A DNA stretch of 32,614 nucleotides from an uncultured Muribaculaceae bacterium (GTDB taxonomy: Bacteria; Bacteroidota; Bacteroidia; Bacteroidales; Muribaculaceae): the NCBI GenBank assembly GCA_910586475.1, contig CAJUHM010000030.1, positions 1-32,614 of the forward strand, given 5' to 3'. A program made the position numbers and the translations under genes. Below are positions 8,167-16,548 of this stretch, one piece after another. Under the pieces are notes generated by a model. The model worked only from the letters and a program-made list of their open reading frames with translations, was not told the DNA's origin and ran no database searches. The first letter of the stretch is position 1; the number at the start of each line of letters is the position of its first letter.

Positions 8167-9009
8167 ATGGAGCGGTTTGACTGGCGACGCAGTGTGGCCG
8201 GACGGGCGGGCGGTTTGTTTTCCCGCCGATCGGCAATCACATGGATTCTGGGAATCAATGTGGCTGTTTTCGTTGTGTTGCGTCTGGTCGGAGCTGCCGG
8301 TCTGCTGAGCGGCCATGAGGAGTGGGTCGGGGCGTGTGTCAATTCGCTTGGTCTGCCTGGGTCGTTTGCCGGTCTTGCGGCATGTCCGTGGACTGTTTTG
8401 AGCTATATGTTCGTCCAGTATGAGCCGACGCATCTTATTTTCAACCTTCTCTGGTTTGCACTTTTCGGGAGTTTCCTTCAGGGAAGTGCCGGAGTGAAGG
8501 GGCTTACGGCTGTTTATCTCGGCGGCGGAATCTGCGGGGCGGCGTTGTTTTTCCTTTATGGGGTCGCGGCGGGCTTTGCGGGCGCCGAAGGCGGGCTTAT
8601 CGGAGCGTCGGCGGCTGTGATGGCGGTCGTTCTGGCGGCAACGGTTGTCGAGCCGGAACGTCGCATCTATCTGTTTCTGATCGGCCGAGTGCGCGTCAAA
8701 TGGGTCGCTCCAGTCATGATCGCGATCTCTCTTGTTGGTTTCACCGGTGGGTATCCTGGGGGCAATGCGGCTCATCTGGGGGGCGCGATTGCCGGAATCG
8801 TGGCCGGTCTTCGTCTGCGATCTGTCGCTTCGTCGCGGCGTCATCGGCCTGCCGGAGGTATCGCCGATTGTGTGACGGAGAGTGACGAGGCTTATCTTGA
8901 CCGTCTTCTCGATCGTGTCCGTGTCTCAGGCTTCGAGGCTCTTTCGCCATCGGAGCGGACGGAGCTGTTCAATCTGAGCAAGCGTTTGAGGAGGGGCAGT
9001 GGTCGTTAA
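8167..9009 (+). CDS. Rhomboid family intramembrane serine protease (second) with DUF6576-like C-terminal tail
   Basis: 280 residues. Catalytic residues are retained: HLIFNLLW (His89, Asn93), IGASAAVM with Ser148, and NAAHLGGA with His203. The Ser motif is GASAA rather than GASGA, a tolerated variant. Loops are compact, with no large insert. After the last membrane segment comes a basic linker (SSRRHRPAG), then a helical cytoplasmic tail with DEAYLDRLLDRVRVSGFEAL and LSPSERTELFNLSKRLRR, which resembles the DUF6576 module found at the end of many Bacteroidetes rhomboids. It shares a transcript with the preceding rhomboid but differs in sequence and topology, so the pair is probably not a recent duplication. 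Substrate unknown. Confidence 0.92.
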   Translation: MERFDWRRSVAGRAGGLFSRRSAITWILGINVAVFVVLRLVGAAGLLSGHEEWVGACVNSLGLPGSFAGLAACPWTVLSYMFVQYEPTHLIFNLLWFALFGSFLQGSAGVKGLTAVYLGGGICGAALFFLYGVAAGFAGAEGGLIGASAAVMAVVLAATVVEPERRIYLFLIGRVRVKWVAPVMIAISLVGFTGGYPGGNAAHLGGAIAGIVAGLRLRSVASSRRHRPAGGIADCVTESDEAYLDRLLDRVRVSGFEALSPSERTELFNLSKRLRRGSGR

Positions 9010-9079
9010 GGATTCGTGGGCGTTTCCCGGATTAGGTTTTAATTGATCAAGTAGAACTATTTTAGCAGAGGAGAGATAT

Positions 9080-10246
9080 TTGAAGAGAGGCATTTTTTCA
9101 CCGGTCAGAAACCGCGTTCTGCGGTTGTTCGCGATGCTGACGAGCATTGTGACCGGTGTGTTATTGTTTGTCACGGGCTATGGGGGGATGGTCAATCCGC
9201 AGGACGGGGCAGTGTGGGCTGTCGGGGCAATGTTGTTTCCGCTTGTTCTCGGATGGTCGCTGTTTCTGCTTGTGGTCAATGTTGTCTGGTTTCGCCGGGC
9301 GGCAATCGTTACGGTCATTTCGCTGGCGTTTTCGATGTCGGCGATATTGACTTTCTGTCCGATGCATTTTTTTCGACCGACAGTCGCGGAGATCGAGCGG
9401 AGCGATGTGGCGAAGTTCAAGCTGATGACATATAATATGCTGAATCTCGATGATTTCTCGAAGGGCTACTGCGATCTCGAGGGTGGAAATCCGACGATAG
9501 AATATATTCTCCGTGAGAGTCCCGATATTGTTGTGTGTCAGGAGGGGATGCCTGTCCGGGCGGGAAAGAAGAATGTGACGGAGGATCAGTGTGCCCGTCT
9601 TGAGGCGGCGTACCCTTATATGCATGTGAATTCGCGTGGTATGGGGATTTTTTCGCGTTTTCCGGTCGAGGTCGATCTGATCCGTCATGAGGATCAGTGG
9701 CTATATGATGTGAACCGCTATGTGGTCGATCTGCCAGGGGAGAAGATCACCATTTTCAATCTGCATCTCCAGTCGCTCGGTCTGACAGCGGGAGACAAGG
9801 AGCTTTATCATCAGCTTACAAGCGGCAATGCGGAGGATGTAGGAGTGATCCGGACGTCGTTGATCTCGAAGCTGACGTCGGCACTCCGCAAGCGAGCTAT
9901 CCAGGCACAGGTTGTCCGGTCGGCAGTCGATTCGACGGCTGGCTCAGTGATGGTGTGCGGCGATTTCAATGATATACCGGGCTGTTATGCCCAGCGACTT
10001 ATTCTTGGCGACGATCTTCATGACGCGTATTGCGAGGCGGGTTTTGGCCCGGCGATCACGTATCATGCTGACCGGTTTTTTTTCCGAATCGACCATATCC
10101 TCTACCGTGGAAACATGAAGCCTCTTCGGTCGTGGGTCGGATCGAATCCGTCGAGTGACCATTTCCCCCTTATCGCGTGGTTTGAGCTGACGGGGAATGC
10201 TGGTCAAGGCAAAGAAGACAATGACAAATTAGCAACACATAAATAA
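9080..10246 (+). CDS. Membrane-anchored endonuclease/exonuclease/phosphatase family protein
   Basis: 388 residues starting at TTG, preceded by the purine-rich AGAGGAGAGA, which could act as a Shine-Dalgarno. The first in-frame ATG is 18 codons further on and would cut into the first hydrophobic segment, so TTG is preferred. The N-terminus has three hydrophobic segments (about 15-35, 45-70, 74-94), followed by a metal-dependent EEP domain: TYNML at 117-121, CQEG with Glu155, NLHLQS at 227-232, GDFND at 294-298, RIDHIL at 336-341 and SDHFPL at 359-364. All signature residues of an active Mg-dependent phosphoesterase are there. The domain probably faces the periplasm. Whether it cuts nucleic acid, phospholipid or another phosphodiester is not clear. 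The M3 peptidase gene starts 10 bp downstream. Confidence 0.88.
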   Translation: MKRGIFSPVRNRVLRLFAMLTSIVTGVLLFVTGYGGMVNPQDGAVWAVGAMLFPLVLGWSLFLLVVNVVWFRRAAIVTVISLAFSMSAILTFCPMHFFRPTVAEIERSDVAKFKLMTYNMLNLDDFSKGYCDLEGGNPTIEYILRESPDIVVCQEGMPVRAGKKNVTEDQCARLEAAYPYMHVNSRGMGIFSRFPVEVDLIRHEDQWLYDVNRYVVDLPGEKITIFNLHLQSLGLTAGDKELYHQLTSGNAEDVGVIRTSLISKLTSALRKRAIQAQVVRSAVDSTAGSVMVCGDFNDIPGCYAQRLILGDDLHDAYCEAGFGPAITYHADRFFFRIDHILYRGNMKPLRSWVGSNPSSDHFPLIAWFELTGNAGQGKEDNDKLATHK

Positions 10247-10256
10247 AAAACCAATT

Positions 10257-12425
10257 ATGATTAAACCGATTCTCACACTCGCGGCCTGTATCGTACTGCC
10301 GATCGCGTCGCACGCAGCAGGGAGTTCAACAAAGGGCGACAATCCGTTTCTGAAGCCCTATGAAACTCCCTACAACATTCCTCCGTTCGAGCAGATCCGC
10401 TATGAGCATTATCTTCCGGCACTTGAACAGGGCATAGAGGAGTATAAGGCCGAAATTTCGGCCATTGTCCGCAATCGCGCCACTCCCGATTTCGAGAATA
10501 CGATTCTCGCTATGGAGAAGGCCGGCCGTCTGCTGAACCGCGTGATGACTGTCTTCTCGGCGCTTGACGAGACTGAGTCGTGTCCGGAGATGGTTGCCAT
10601 TTCCGAGAAGGCTTATCCGATGTATTCGCAGGTCAATGACGAGGTCATGATGAACGCTGGTCTTTTCAAGAAGGTCAAGCAGGTCTATGACAACCGCAAG
10701 AAGCTGAAGCTCGATGCGCAGCAGATGCGTGCGGTCGAGCAGGCTTACAAGCAGTTTACCCGCAATGGCGCTCTTCTTTCGGAGTCAGACAAGAATGAGC
10801 TTAAGAAAATCAATACGGAGCTGACGGATCTTTTCCTGCTGTTCAACAAGAATCTTCTGAACGACACGAATGCATTTGAGCTTTATGTCGGCACTGAGTC
10901 AGAGCTGGCCGGTCTTCCGGCCTCGTCAGTGGCTCAGGCCGCAGAGGCAGCGTCGGCCGCCGGAAAACCGGGACAGTGGCTTTTCACGCTTCACGCTCCG
11001 AGCCGTCTGCCGTTGCTGCAGTATGCTGATAACCGCGCTCTTCGTCAGAAGATGTATGAGGGTTATATCAATCTGGCGTCGTCGGGACAGTATGATAACC
11101 GTCCGGTCATCAACCGCATTCTCAAGGCTCGCGCCCGTAAGGCACAGCTTCTCGGATTTGAGAATTTCGCTGCTTATGCGACCGACAATGTCATGGCCAA
11201 GACACCGCAGGCCGCTGAAGATCTTCTGCTCGAGATCTGGCGTCCGGCCGTGAACCGAGTGGCAGACGAGGTCAAGGAGATGCAGGCGCTTGCTGACCGT
11301 GAGGGCGCGGGAATCAAGATCGAGCCGTGGGACTATTATTACTATGCCGAAAAGGTTCGTCGCGACAAATACAACCTCGACGAAGATGAGGTCAGAGCCT
11401 ATTTCTCGCTTGACAATGTCAGAGAGGGTATCTTCTCGATGGCCAAGCGTCTCTATGGCGTCACATTCACTGAACTGCCCGACGCCCCGAAGTATAATCC
11501 GGAGGTTAAGGTCTATGAGGTCAAGGATGAGAAGGGAGAGCATGTCGCTGTGTTCATGACGGATTATTTCCCCCGTGCGTCGAAGCGTCAGGGAGCGTGG
11601 ATGAGCGAGTTCCAGGGCGCGTTCTGCGATCCTGACGGCAAGAGCCAGCGTCCGATCGTGTTCAATGTCGGCAATTTCTCGAAGCCATCGGGCGATATGC
11701 CTGCGCTGCTGACTCTCGACGAGGTCGAGACGATGTTCCATGAGTTCGGCCACGGTCTCCACGGTATGCTGACACAGGCAAAGCTTCGCAGTCAGGCCGG
11801 TACGAATGTGGACCGCGATTTCGTTGAGCTGCCTTCGCAGATCCATGAGCACTGGGCTCTTGAGCCGGAGCTCCTGAAGACTTATGCCCGCCACTATAAG
11901 ACAGGTGAGGTCATCCCCGACGAGCTGATCAGCAAGCTTGAGGCGGCGTCGACCCATAATCAGGGATTTACAACCACCGAGCTTGTCGGAGCTGCGCTGC
12001 TCGACCTGCAGTATGGCAAACTGAATCCTGATGGAGACACTGATGTCTCGGCTTTCGAGAAGGGTGTGGCCCAGAGTCTGGGAATGCCTGCCGAGGTGCA
12101 GTTCCGTTATCGTAGCCCTTATTTCCGTCATGTATTCGGAAGCGACGGTTATGCTTCAGGCTACTATACTTACCTTTGGGCGGAGGTTCTCGACACAGAT
12201 GGCTTTGAACTCTTTAAGGAGAAGGGCGTTTTCGATCCTGAAACGGCCCGCAAGTTTAAGGAAACGGTTCTTGAGTCGGGTGGCAGCGAAGATCCGATGG
12301 ATCTCTATGTCAAGTTCCGCGGCCATCGTCCGAGTGTTGACGCGCTGCTTCGCAACCGCGGTCTGGCACCGGTGAAGACGCCGACTCCGAAGAGCGATGT
12401 GCTTCCGCAGGCCGGCGGAAAGTAA
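10257..12425 (+). CDS. dcp: M3 family zinc peptidyl-dipeptidase (Dcp-like), secreted
   Basis: Removes dipeptides from the C-terminus of peptides, most likely in the periplasm. The 722-residue protein begins with a signal peptide (MIKPILTLAACIVLPIASHAAG). The mature region starts NPFLKPYETPYNIPPFEQI, typical of the Dcp branch of M3. The catalytic zinc motif HEFGH is at 495-499, followed by GLHGML and the downstream helix with the third metal ligand. FVELPSQIHEHW and the late RSPYFRHVF...GYYTYLWAEVLD segment are also characteristic. Length fits the family. The start lies 10 bp after the EEP gene, behind an A-rich leader with AAAAAACCAATTATG that resembles the leader of the GH84 gene. Co-transcription with the EEP gene is probable. 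Confidence 0.93.
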   Translation: MIKPILTLAACIVLPIASHAAGSSTKGDNPFLKPYETPYNIPPFEQIRYEHYLPALEQGIEEYKAEISAIVRNRATPDFENTILAMEKAGRLLNRVMTVFSALDETESCPEMVAISEKAYPMYSQVNDEVMMNAGLFKKVKQVYDNRKKLKLDAQQMRAVEQAYKQFTRNGALLSESDKNELKKINTELTDLFLLFNKNLLNDTNAFELYVGTESELAGLPASSVAQAAEAASAAGKPGQWLFTLHAPSRLPLLQYADNRALRQKMYEGYINLASSGQYDNRPVINRILKARARKAQLLGFENFAAYATDNVMAKTPQAAEDLLLEIWRPAVNRVADEVKEMQALADREGAGIKIEPWDYYYYAEKVRRDKYNLDEDEVRAYFSLDNVREGIFSMAKRLYGVTFTELPDAPKYNPEVKVYEVKDEKGEHVAVFMTDYFPRASKRQGAWMSEFQGAFCDPDGKSQRPIVFNVGNFSKPSGDMPALLTLDEVETMFHEFGHGLHGMLTQAKLRSQAGTNVDRDFVELPSQIHEHWALEPELLKTYARHYKTGEVIPDELISKLEAASTHNQGFTTTELVGAALLDLQYGKLNPDGDTDVSAFEKGVAQSLGMPAEVQFRYRSPYFRHVFGSDGYASGYYTYLWAEVLDTDGFELFKEKGVFDPETARKFKETVLESGGSEDPMDLYVKFRGHRPSVDALLRNRGLAPVKTPTPKSDVLPQAGGK

Positions 12426-12432
12426 AGACTTA

Positions 12433-12465
12433 GACCCCGTTGACAAATATTTGGGGTACGGGGTC
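12433..12465. repeat. Dispersed hairpin element, copy 1 (GACCCCG...AAATATT...CGGGGTC)
   Basis: GACCCCGT (12433-12440) and ACGGGGTC (12458-12465) form an 8-bp stem around a loop containing ACAAATATTTGGGG. A related element in opposite orientation lies at 30824-30865. Both sit a few bases after a plus-strand stop codon. No T-tract follows, so it is probably not a simple terminator. Confidence 0.65.
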
Positions 12466-12480
12466 CTGTAAGAAATATCC

Positions 12481-12530
12481 GAAAAAACGGGGATACTGAG
12501 TCGAGACTCGGTTTCCCCCGTTTTTTTTTC
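12481..12530. terminator. Bidirectional terminator between dcp and ypfJ
   Basis: AAAAAACGGGG at the left and CCCCCGTTTTTTTTT at the right pair, with an inner CTGAGTC/GACTCGG stem around GA. The A-run on one side and T-run on the other suit termination of both convergent genes. Confidence 0.85.
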
Positions 12531-12537
12531 GAATGTT

Positions 12538-13401
12538 TCAGAGGGATGAATATGGGATTGAGAAGGTGTCGCCACCAAATAGGGTTCCGGAGTCGAGTCC
12601 GGCTTTGAGCCATCGTCGCCGCTGGGCGGAAGTGCCGTGGGTGAAAGCCTCCGGAGCAACTGATCCGCGGGCTTTTGTCTGGAGGTAGTCGTCGCCTATT
12701 TTTATCGCGGCATCGAGGGCTTCGTCGATGTCGCCGGGCTCGAGTGAGCCGAACATACGGTTGTCGTATCGCGCCCAGACGCCGGCGAGGTAGTCGGCCT
12801 GCAGTTCGATGCGAACGCTTTCGCGGTTGGCGTCGGTCTGAGACATGCGGCTCATGCGGTCATGAGTCTGATCGAGAGTCCCGAGCAGGTGCTGGACGTG
12901 GTGGCCGACTTCATGGCCTATTACATAGGCGTAGGCGAAATCTCCGTCTGCGCCGATGTCGCGCCGCATGTTTTTGAAGAAGTCGAGGTCGATATATAGC
13001 TTTTCGTCGGCCGAGCAGTAGAACGGTCCCATAGCAGATGTTCCTGTTCCGCAGGCTGTGCTGACGGAGCCGTTGTAGAGGACAAGAGTCGGAGGTGTGT
13101 ATGTCAGCCCGTTCCGGCGGAATATCTCAGACCACACGTCTTCGGTTCCGGCAAGAATCTGGGCGGAGAATGCTGCAAGGTCTTCGTCGTCGGCAGCGGA
13201 AGCTGCGGTCTGTTGCAGAGGCGAAGAGTTCTGGAGCAGTTGTCCGGCGTTCTGGCCGATATAGTCCGTCAGACTACCTCCGGAGAGCATGTAGACAATG
13301 CCTCCGATTATTAATGCTATTACACCGCCGCCAGCGGCTTTGCCGCCGATGCCGCGTCGGTCTTCGACGTTCGAGCTGCGGCGTCGTCCGTTGAGATTCA
13401 T
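12538..13401 (-). CDS. ypfJ: YpfJ-family neutral zinc metallopeptidase
   Basis: 287 residues. The N-terminus is basic and polar (MNLNGRRRSSNVEDRR), then a Gly-rich transmembrane segment (about 24-42) that would anchor the protein with its catalytic part outside. A low-complexity linker precedes the domain starting AQILAGTEDVWSEIF. Diagnostic features: LVLYNG...ACGTGTSAMGPFYCSADEKLYIDL, the zinc motif HEVGHHVQ at 163-170, and the third-ligand helix RIELQADYLAGVWA. It matches the conserved family of unknown substrate named after E. coli YpfJ. It is the last gene of the minus-strand run, starting 45 bp after the LRR gene and ending at the shared terminator. Confidence 0.93.
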   Translation of the reverse strand: MNLNGRRRSSNVEDRRGIGGKAAGGGVIALIIGGIVYMLSGGSLTDYIGQNAGQLLQNSSPLQQTAASAADDEDLAAFSAQILAGTEDVWSEIFRRNGLTYTPPTLVLYNGSVSTACGTGTSAMGPFYCSADEKLYIDLDFFKNMRRDIGADGDFAYAYVIGHEVGHHVQHLLGTLDQTHDRMSRMSQTDANRESVRIELQADYLAGVWARYDNRMFGSLEPGDIDEALDAAIKIGDDYLQTKARGSVAPEAFTHGTSAQRRRWLKAGLDSGTLFGGDTFSIPYSSL

Positions 13402-13446
13402 ATTGAGAACGTTTTTAAGGATAAACGCGGCAGTGGTCGGCAGGGT

Positions 13447-14850
13447 TTATCTGACTGCAACTTTCACAGTAACTTCGGCAGTCGCGACAATGTAGATGCC
13501 GGCGGGAAGTCTCACTTCAGATTCCGGATTGGCTGCAGCTTTGTGTATCAGAGTCCCGTCAGTTGAATAGACCGAGAAGCTGACAGGTCCGTTCTTGAGC
13601 GAGTTGACGAGGATTCCTCCCTCGGCGGAAGTTACTGTGATTTCAGTGTCGGCTGCAGCTTCGATAGTCTTGATTCCGGCAACGGGAAACTGTTCGGCAG
13701 CTATCTCAATGATTTCAGTGGCGGCAGACCATCCGGGAGATGATTCGTAGATGCTTTTGAGTCCGGGGAGGACGTAGAGGGTGAACGATTTGTCGTTGAA
13801 GTCGGCAGCGCATGCCGGCGGAACTACAGCACTGCAATAGACGTCGGGAGTCTTGAATGAATGACTTCCGACACTTTGCAGAGTCGATGGGAGTATGATC
13901 ATGTTGATTTTTCCAGAATTGTAGAACGCGTTGTCGGCGATATCCTCGATGCCTTCGTGGAGGATTACATTTTCGAGAAGCCCGTTGAGTCCAAAGGCAT
14001 ATTTTTTGATAACCCTGACCGCTTCGGGAATTTCAAGAGTCCTGATTGCTGATCCGTTGAGGAAATATGACGGGATGGTGGCGGCGTTGTCGGGCAGTGA
14101 GATCGATTTGAGCATTGGAGAGTCGTTGAAAATCTGTTCGCCGAGACTCTGACAGTTGCCGGTGAATTCAACTTCTTCGAGTGAGGTTGAAAAGAATGCT
14201 TTGTCGGCAATCGCTTCCATTTCGGGAGGAAATACCACTTTTTTCAGAAAAGTGCCGCTGAAAGCTGCTTCCCCGATGCGTCTGATTGTTGAGGGAAGCC
14301 GTAATTCCGAAGCAGAGAACGCACCGTAGAAACAATAGTCCGGAATCTCTTCGATACCCTCGGGGAATGAGAAGCTGTCGCCACGGTTCTCATAGGCGAG
14401 GTTGCATGTGTAGAATGATCCTTCGCCGAGGGTTTTGAGAGATGCCGGAAGTTTCATTTTTGTCACCATAGTGTTGCGGAATGAATACGCTCCGATTGCT
14501 TCGAGATTCGAAGGCAGCACAATTTCATTGATGTCAAGAAATGCGTGTTCGCCTTTCTGTATGTCAGCATCAAAGAATGCGTAATCGGGTATTTTGTTGC
14601 CTTCAAACGAAGCTTTCGAGATGTCGAGGAATTTGAGCGACCCATAATAGGCTCCGTCCCAGGCGACGCGGAGGTCGCTGAGATTCATCGGACCGGCAAC
14701 AGTCAGGGAGTCGAGTTCTCTTGCTTCTGTTCCAATCATGTTGCTTAGCTGACCAGCAGCGTTAACGAAAACTGTTTTGTTGGAAGCTGAAAGTGAGAAT
14801 GTCGAAGTGGCGATCAATGCTACAGCTAAAGCGGTATATTTCATATACAT
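13447..14850 (-). CDS. BspA-type leucine-rich repeat protein with sorting-domain-like C-terminus
   Basis: 467 residues with signal peptide (MYMKYTALAVALIATSTFSLSAS). ATG at 14850 or 14844 would both work. Residues about 90-340 are tandem LRR_5/BspA repeats of roughly 23 residues with the pattern LPxxLxxIGxxAFxx: LPSNLEAIGAYSF, LPASLKTLGEGSF, LPSTIRRIGEAAF, FPPEMEAIADKAF, LPSTLQSVGSHSF. BspA-like proteins are surface-exposed and bind host matrix or other bacteria. The last 80 residues form a beta-rich domain ending LPAGIYIVATAEVTVKVAVR, which resembles type IX secretion sorting domains. Its upstream neighbour, a cysteine peptidase 10 bp away, has a similar tail, so both are probably exported together. 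Ligand unknown. Confidence 0.88.
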   Translation of the reverse strand: MYMKYTALAVALIATSTFSLSASNKTVFVNAAGQLSNMIGTEARELDSLTVAGPMNLSDLRVAWDGAYYGSLKFLDISKASFEGNKIPDYAFFDADIQKGEHAFLDINEIVLPSNLEAIGAYSFRNTMVTKMKLPASLKTLGEGSFYTCNLAYENRGDSFSFPEGIEEIPDYCFYGAFSASELRLPSTIRRIGEAAFSGTFLKKVVFPPEMEAIADKAFFSTSLEEVEFTGNCQSLGEQIFNDSPMLKSISLPDNAATIPSYFLNGSAIRTLEIPEAVRVIKKYAFGLNGLLENVILHEGIEDIADNAFYNSGKINMIILPSTLQSVGSHSFKTPDVYCSAVVPPACAADFNDKSFTLYVLPGLKSIYESSPGWSAATEIIEIAAEQFPVAGIKTIEAAADTEITVTSAEGGILVNSLKNGPVSFSVYSTDGTLIHKAAANPESEVRLPAGIYIVATAEVTVKVAVR

Positions 14851-14860
14851 AAGAGGTGTT

Positions 14861-16393
14861 TTATTTTACATTTGAAAACTTGTATGTGATTTTTGCTCCA
14901 GATTTATTGCATGCTAAAGCAATATATATACCTTCCGGAAGCTGAGAGGTCGGTATGGTGACAGAATTGTTGTCAGCAGAAAAAGATTGCATGTAAACGG
15001 TCTTATAGTCTAAACAGGAAACAATTGAAATTTCGAAATCAGATGTATTATTTATACTACGGGAAACAATGAGATCTCTGTTAGCTAAAGAGAATTGCAG
15101 TTCTTCCGAAGAATAATTTGAATATAATTCTTCAAAATTTGTGGTGTACGGAATTCTGTAAAAAGAAAGGTAGTTGGTCAAAAGAGGAGAAGATGTGTAA
15201 TACTGAGGTGTTTCTGTTTTTAATCTATCTTTTTGTTGTGCATAGATAAAAGCTTCCTCTATTGATACATTACCATCGTTGTCGGAATCAGCATTTACTT
15301 CTGTCCCATAAGGCGTAGCTCCATTCATTGCACATGTCCAGTGATAGACGAATTCATCATACTTGAACAATACATCTCCGAGCGGTTTTGTGAAGTCCAT
15401 GTAAACGCCGGAGGTTTCATCTGGCGCGCAGGCTGTTGCAATGCTTATATTGGGTAAGTGTTTCAGATGTTCCACAAAACCGCCTGAATAACATTGTCCC
15501 ATTACGATAGTAACAAAAACGTTTCGTTTTATTAACGGTTCCAGCCATCGGATTAAATCAAACGCGTAGATTTTTTCATTATTCCATAAGTTTATATATG
15601 ATTCTCCATCTTCATCTCTTCCTCCATGGTCAATAACATAGATGAATAAGTGGTCTAATTCCTTTAATGTAATGTCTAAGTTATGGAATAAATTGTTTAT
15701 TAAAGAGTATGAGGCAGGATCGATACGATCTGTTTCGCCATCGCCATCAATGTCATTCGGGACAGCTTCGTCCTGTCCTTCTGGAATGGTGATTGTACTT
15801 CCGTATTGGATACCTCCATCAGCGATATGTACATGAATGTTTTCTTTGTGGATTAAATAGTGCTTAGATAATGTCTGATAAATAAATGCGCAATCATTCC
15901 AATATCTATAGTAGTTCCATGAAGGATCAATCCCGCCACTTAATATTAATGCATGAGTTTTGCAACATGTTCGGTGAGAGACATGAGATGTAAATGGCAC
16001 AGGACTTTCTTCTATAATCATGGGGTCTTGTTGAAGCGGAAATTGATTGAATGAAACTTCAAGAGGACTTAATCCATCCGGAAACTCAGGCGGGAGGTTT
16101 TGACGCGTTACCTCAGGAGATATGCTTTCAACTGCCCCTTCAAATTGTTTAGGGTACTTAAGGACATAACATTCGTGTTCCCAGTTCATTGATGGTTGAG
16201 CGTCGACGAAGATTATAAGAGAGTCAGCAGTTGGCGAATCACTGATGTAATAATCGGCAGGTTTACCTGTAAAAAGCTTTTTTGCAGAATCTAAAGCATC
16301 TGTTGGTGTAAGAGTAGTTCCTTGAAGAGTTATAGCCCCAAACGAAAATAGGTAGAATAACAATACTACCTTAGGTAAAATACACTTTTTCAT
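14861..16393 (-). CDS. Secreted caspase/legumain-like (clan CD, C13-like) cysteine peptidase with EF-hand-like loops
   Basis: ATG at 16393 gives MKKCILPKVVLLFYLFSFGAITLQG, a clean signal peptide and 510 residues; the frame stays open further upstream but the added 37 residues are not signal-like. The core has the clan CD fold pattern: THALILSGG (first strand), HLFIYVIDHGG with catalytic His256, and VTIVMGQCYSGGFVEHL with nucleophile Cys301. HG plus QCYSGG is nearest to the legumain-like C13 group. Two acidic loops look like Ca sites: DIDGDGETDRID at 214-225 and a canonical EF-hand loop DSDNDGNVSIEE at 369-380. The C-terminus (FEISIVS...LPEGIYIALACNKSGAKITYKF) resembles a type IX sorting domain. 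The gene is visibly richer in A/T than its neighbours. It heads a run with the LRR gene. Activity and substrate are unknown. Confidence 0.8.
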   Translation of the reverse strand: MKKCILPKVVLLFYLFSFGAITLQGTTLTPTDALDSAKKLFTGKPADYYISDSPTADSLIIFVDAQPSMNWEHECYVLKYPKQFEGAVESISPEVTRQNLPPEFPDGLSPLEVSFNQFPLQQDPMIIEESPVPFTSHVSHRTCCKTHALILSGGIDPSWNYYRYWNDCAFIYQTLSKHYLIHKENIHVHIADGGIQYGSTITIPEGQDEAVPNDIDGDGETDRIDPASYSLINNLFHNLDITLKELDHLFIYVIDHGGRDEDGESYINLWNNEKIYAFDLIRWLEPLIKRNVFVTIVMGQCYSGGFVEHLKHLPNISIATACAPDETSGVYMDFTKPLGDVLFKYDEFVYHWTCAMNGATPYGTEVNADSDNDGNVSIEEAFIYAQQKDRLKTETPQYYTSSPLLTNYLSFYRIPYTTNFEELYSNYSSEELQFSLANRDLIVSRSINNTSDFEISIVSCLDYKTVYMQSFSADNNSVTIPTSQLPEGIYIALACNKSGAKITYKFSNVK

Positions 16394-16548
16394 GGTGATA
16401 ATATTTGGCTTGGTGGCTAAATTAATAGAAATTATGCAGTCTGCCTTGTTTTTTTTGTTAAAAAAACAAAAAACTATAGATTGGTAAAAGGCGATGAAAT
16501 CCAATACTTTGGTGTGTTAAGTCGCGAACTCGTATTGGTGAGGATTGG

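Noticed and set aside
10926..12131. Minus-strand open frame of about 400 codons opposite dcp
   Set aside because: It covers the HEFGH-containing catalytic region of a convincing M3 peptidase and has no recognisable motif of its own.
16394..16504. 37-residue N-terminal extension of the cysteine peptidase
   Set aside because: It would bury the signal peptide; the ATG at 16393 gives a proper signal peptide at the N-terminus.
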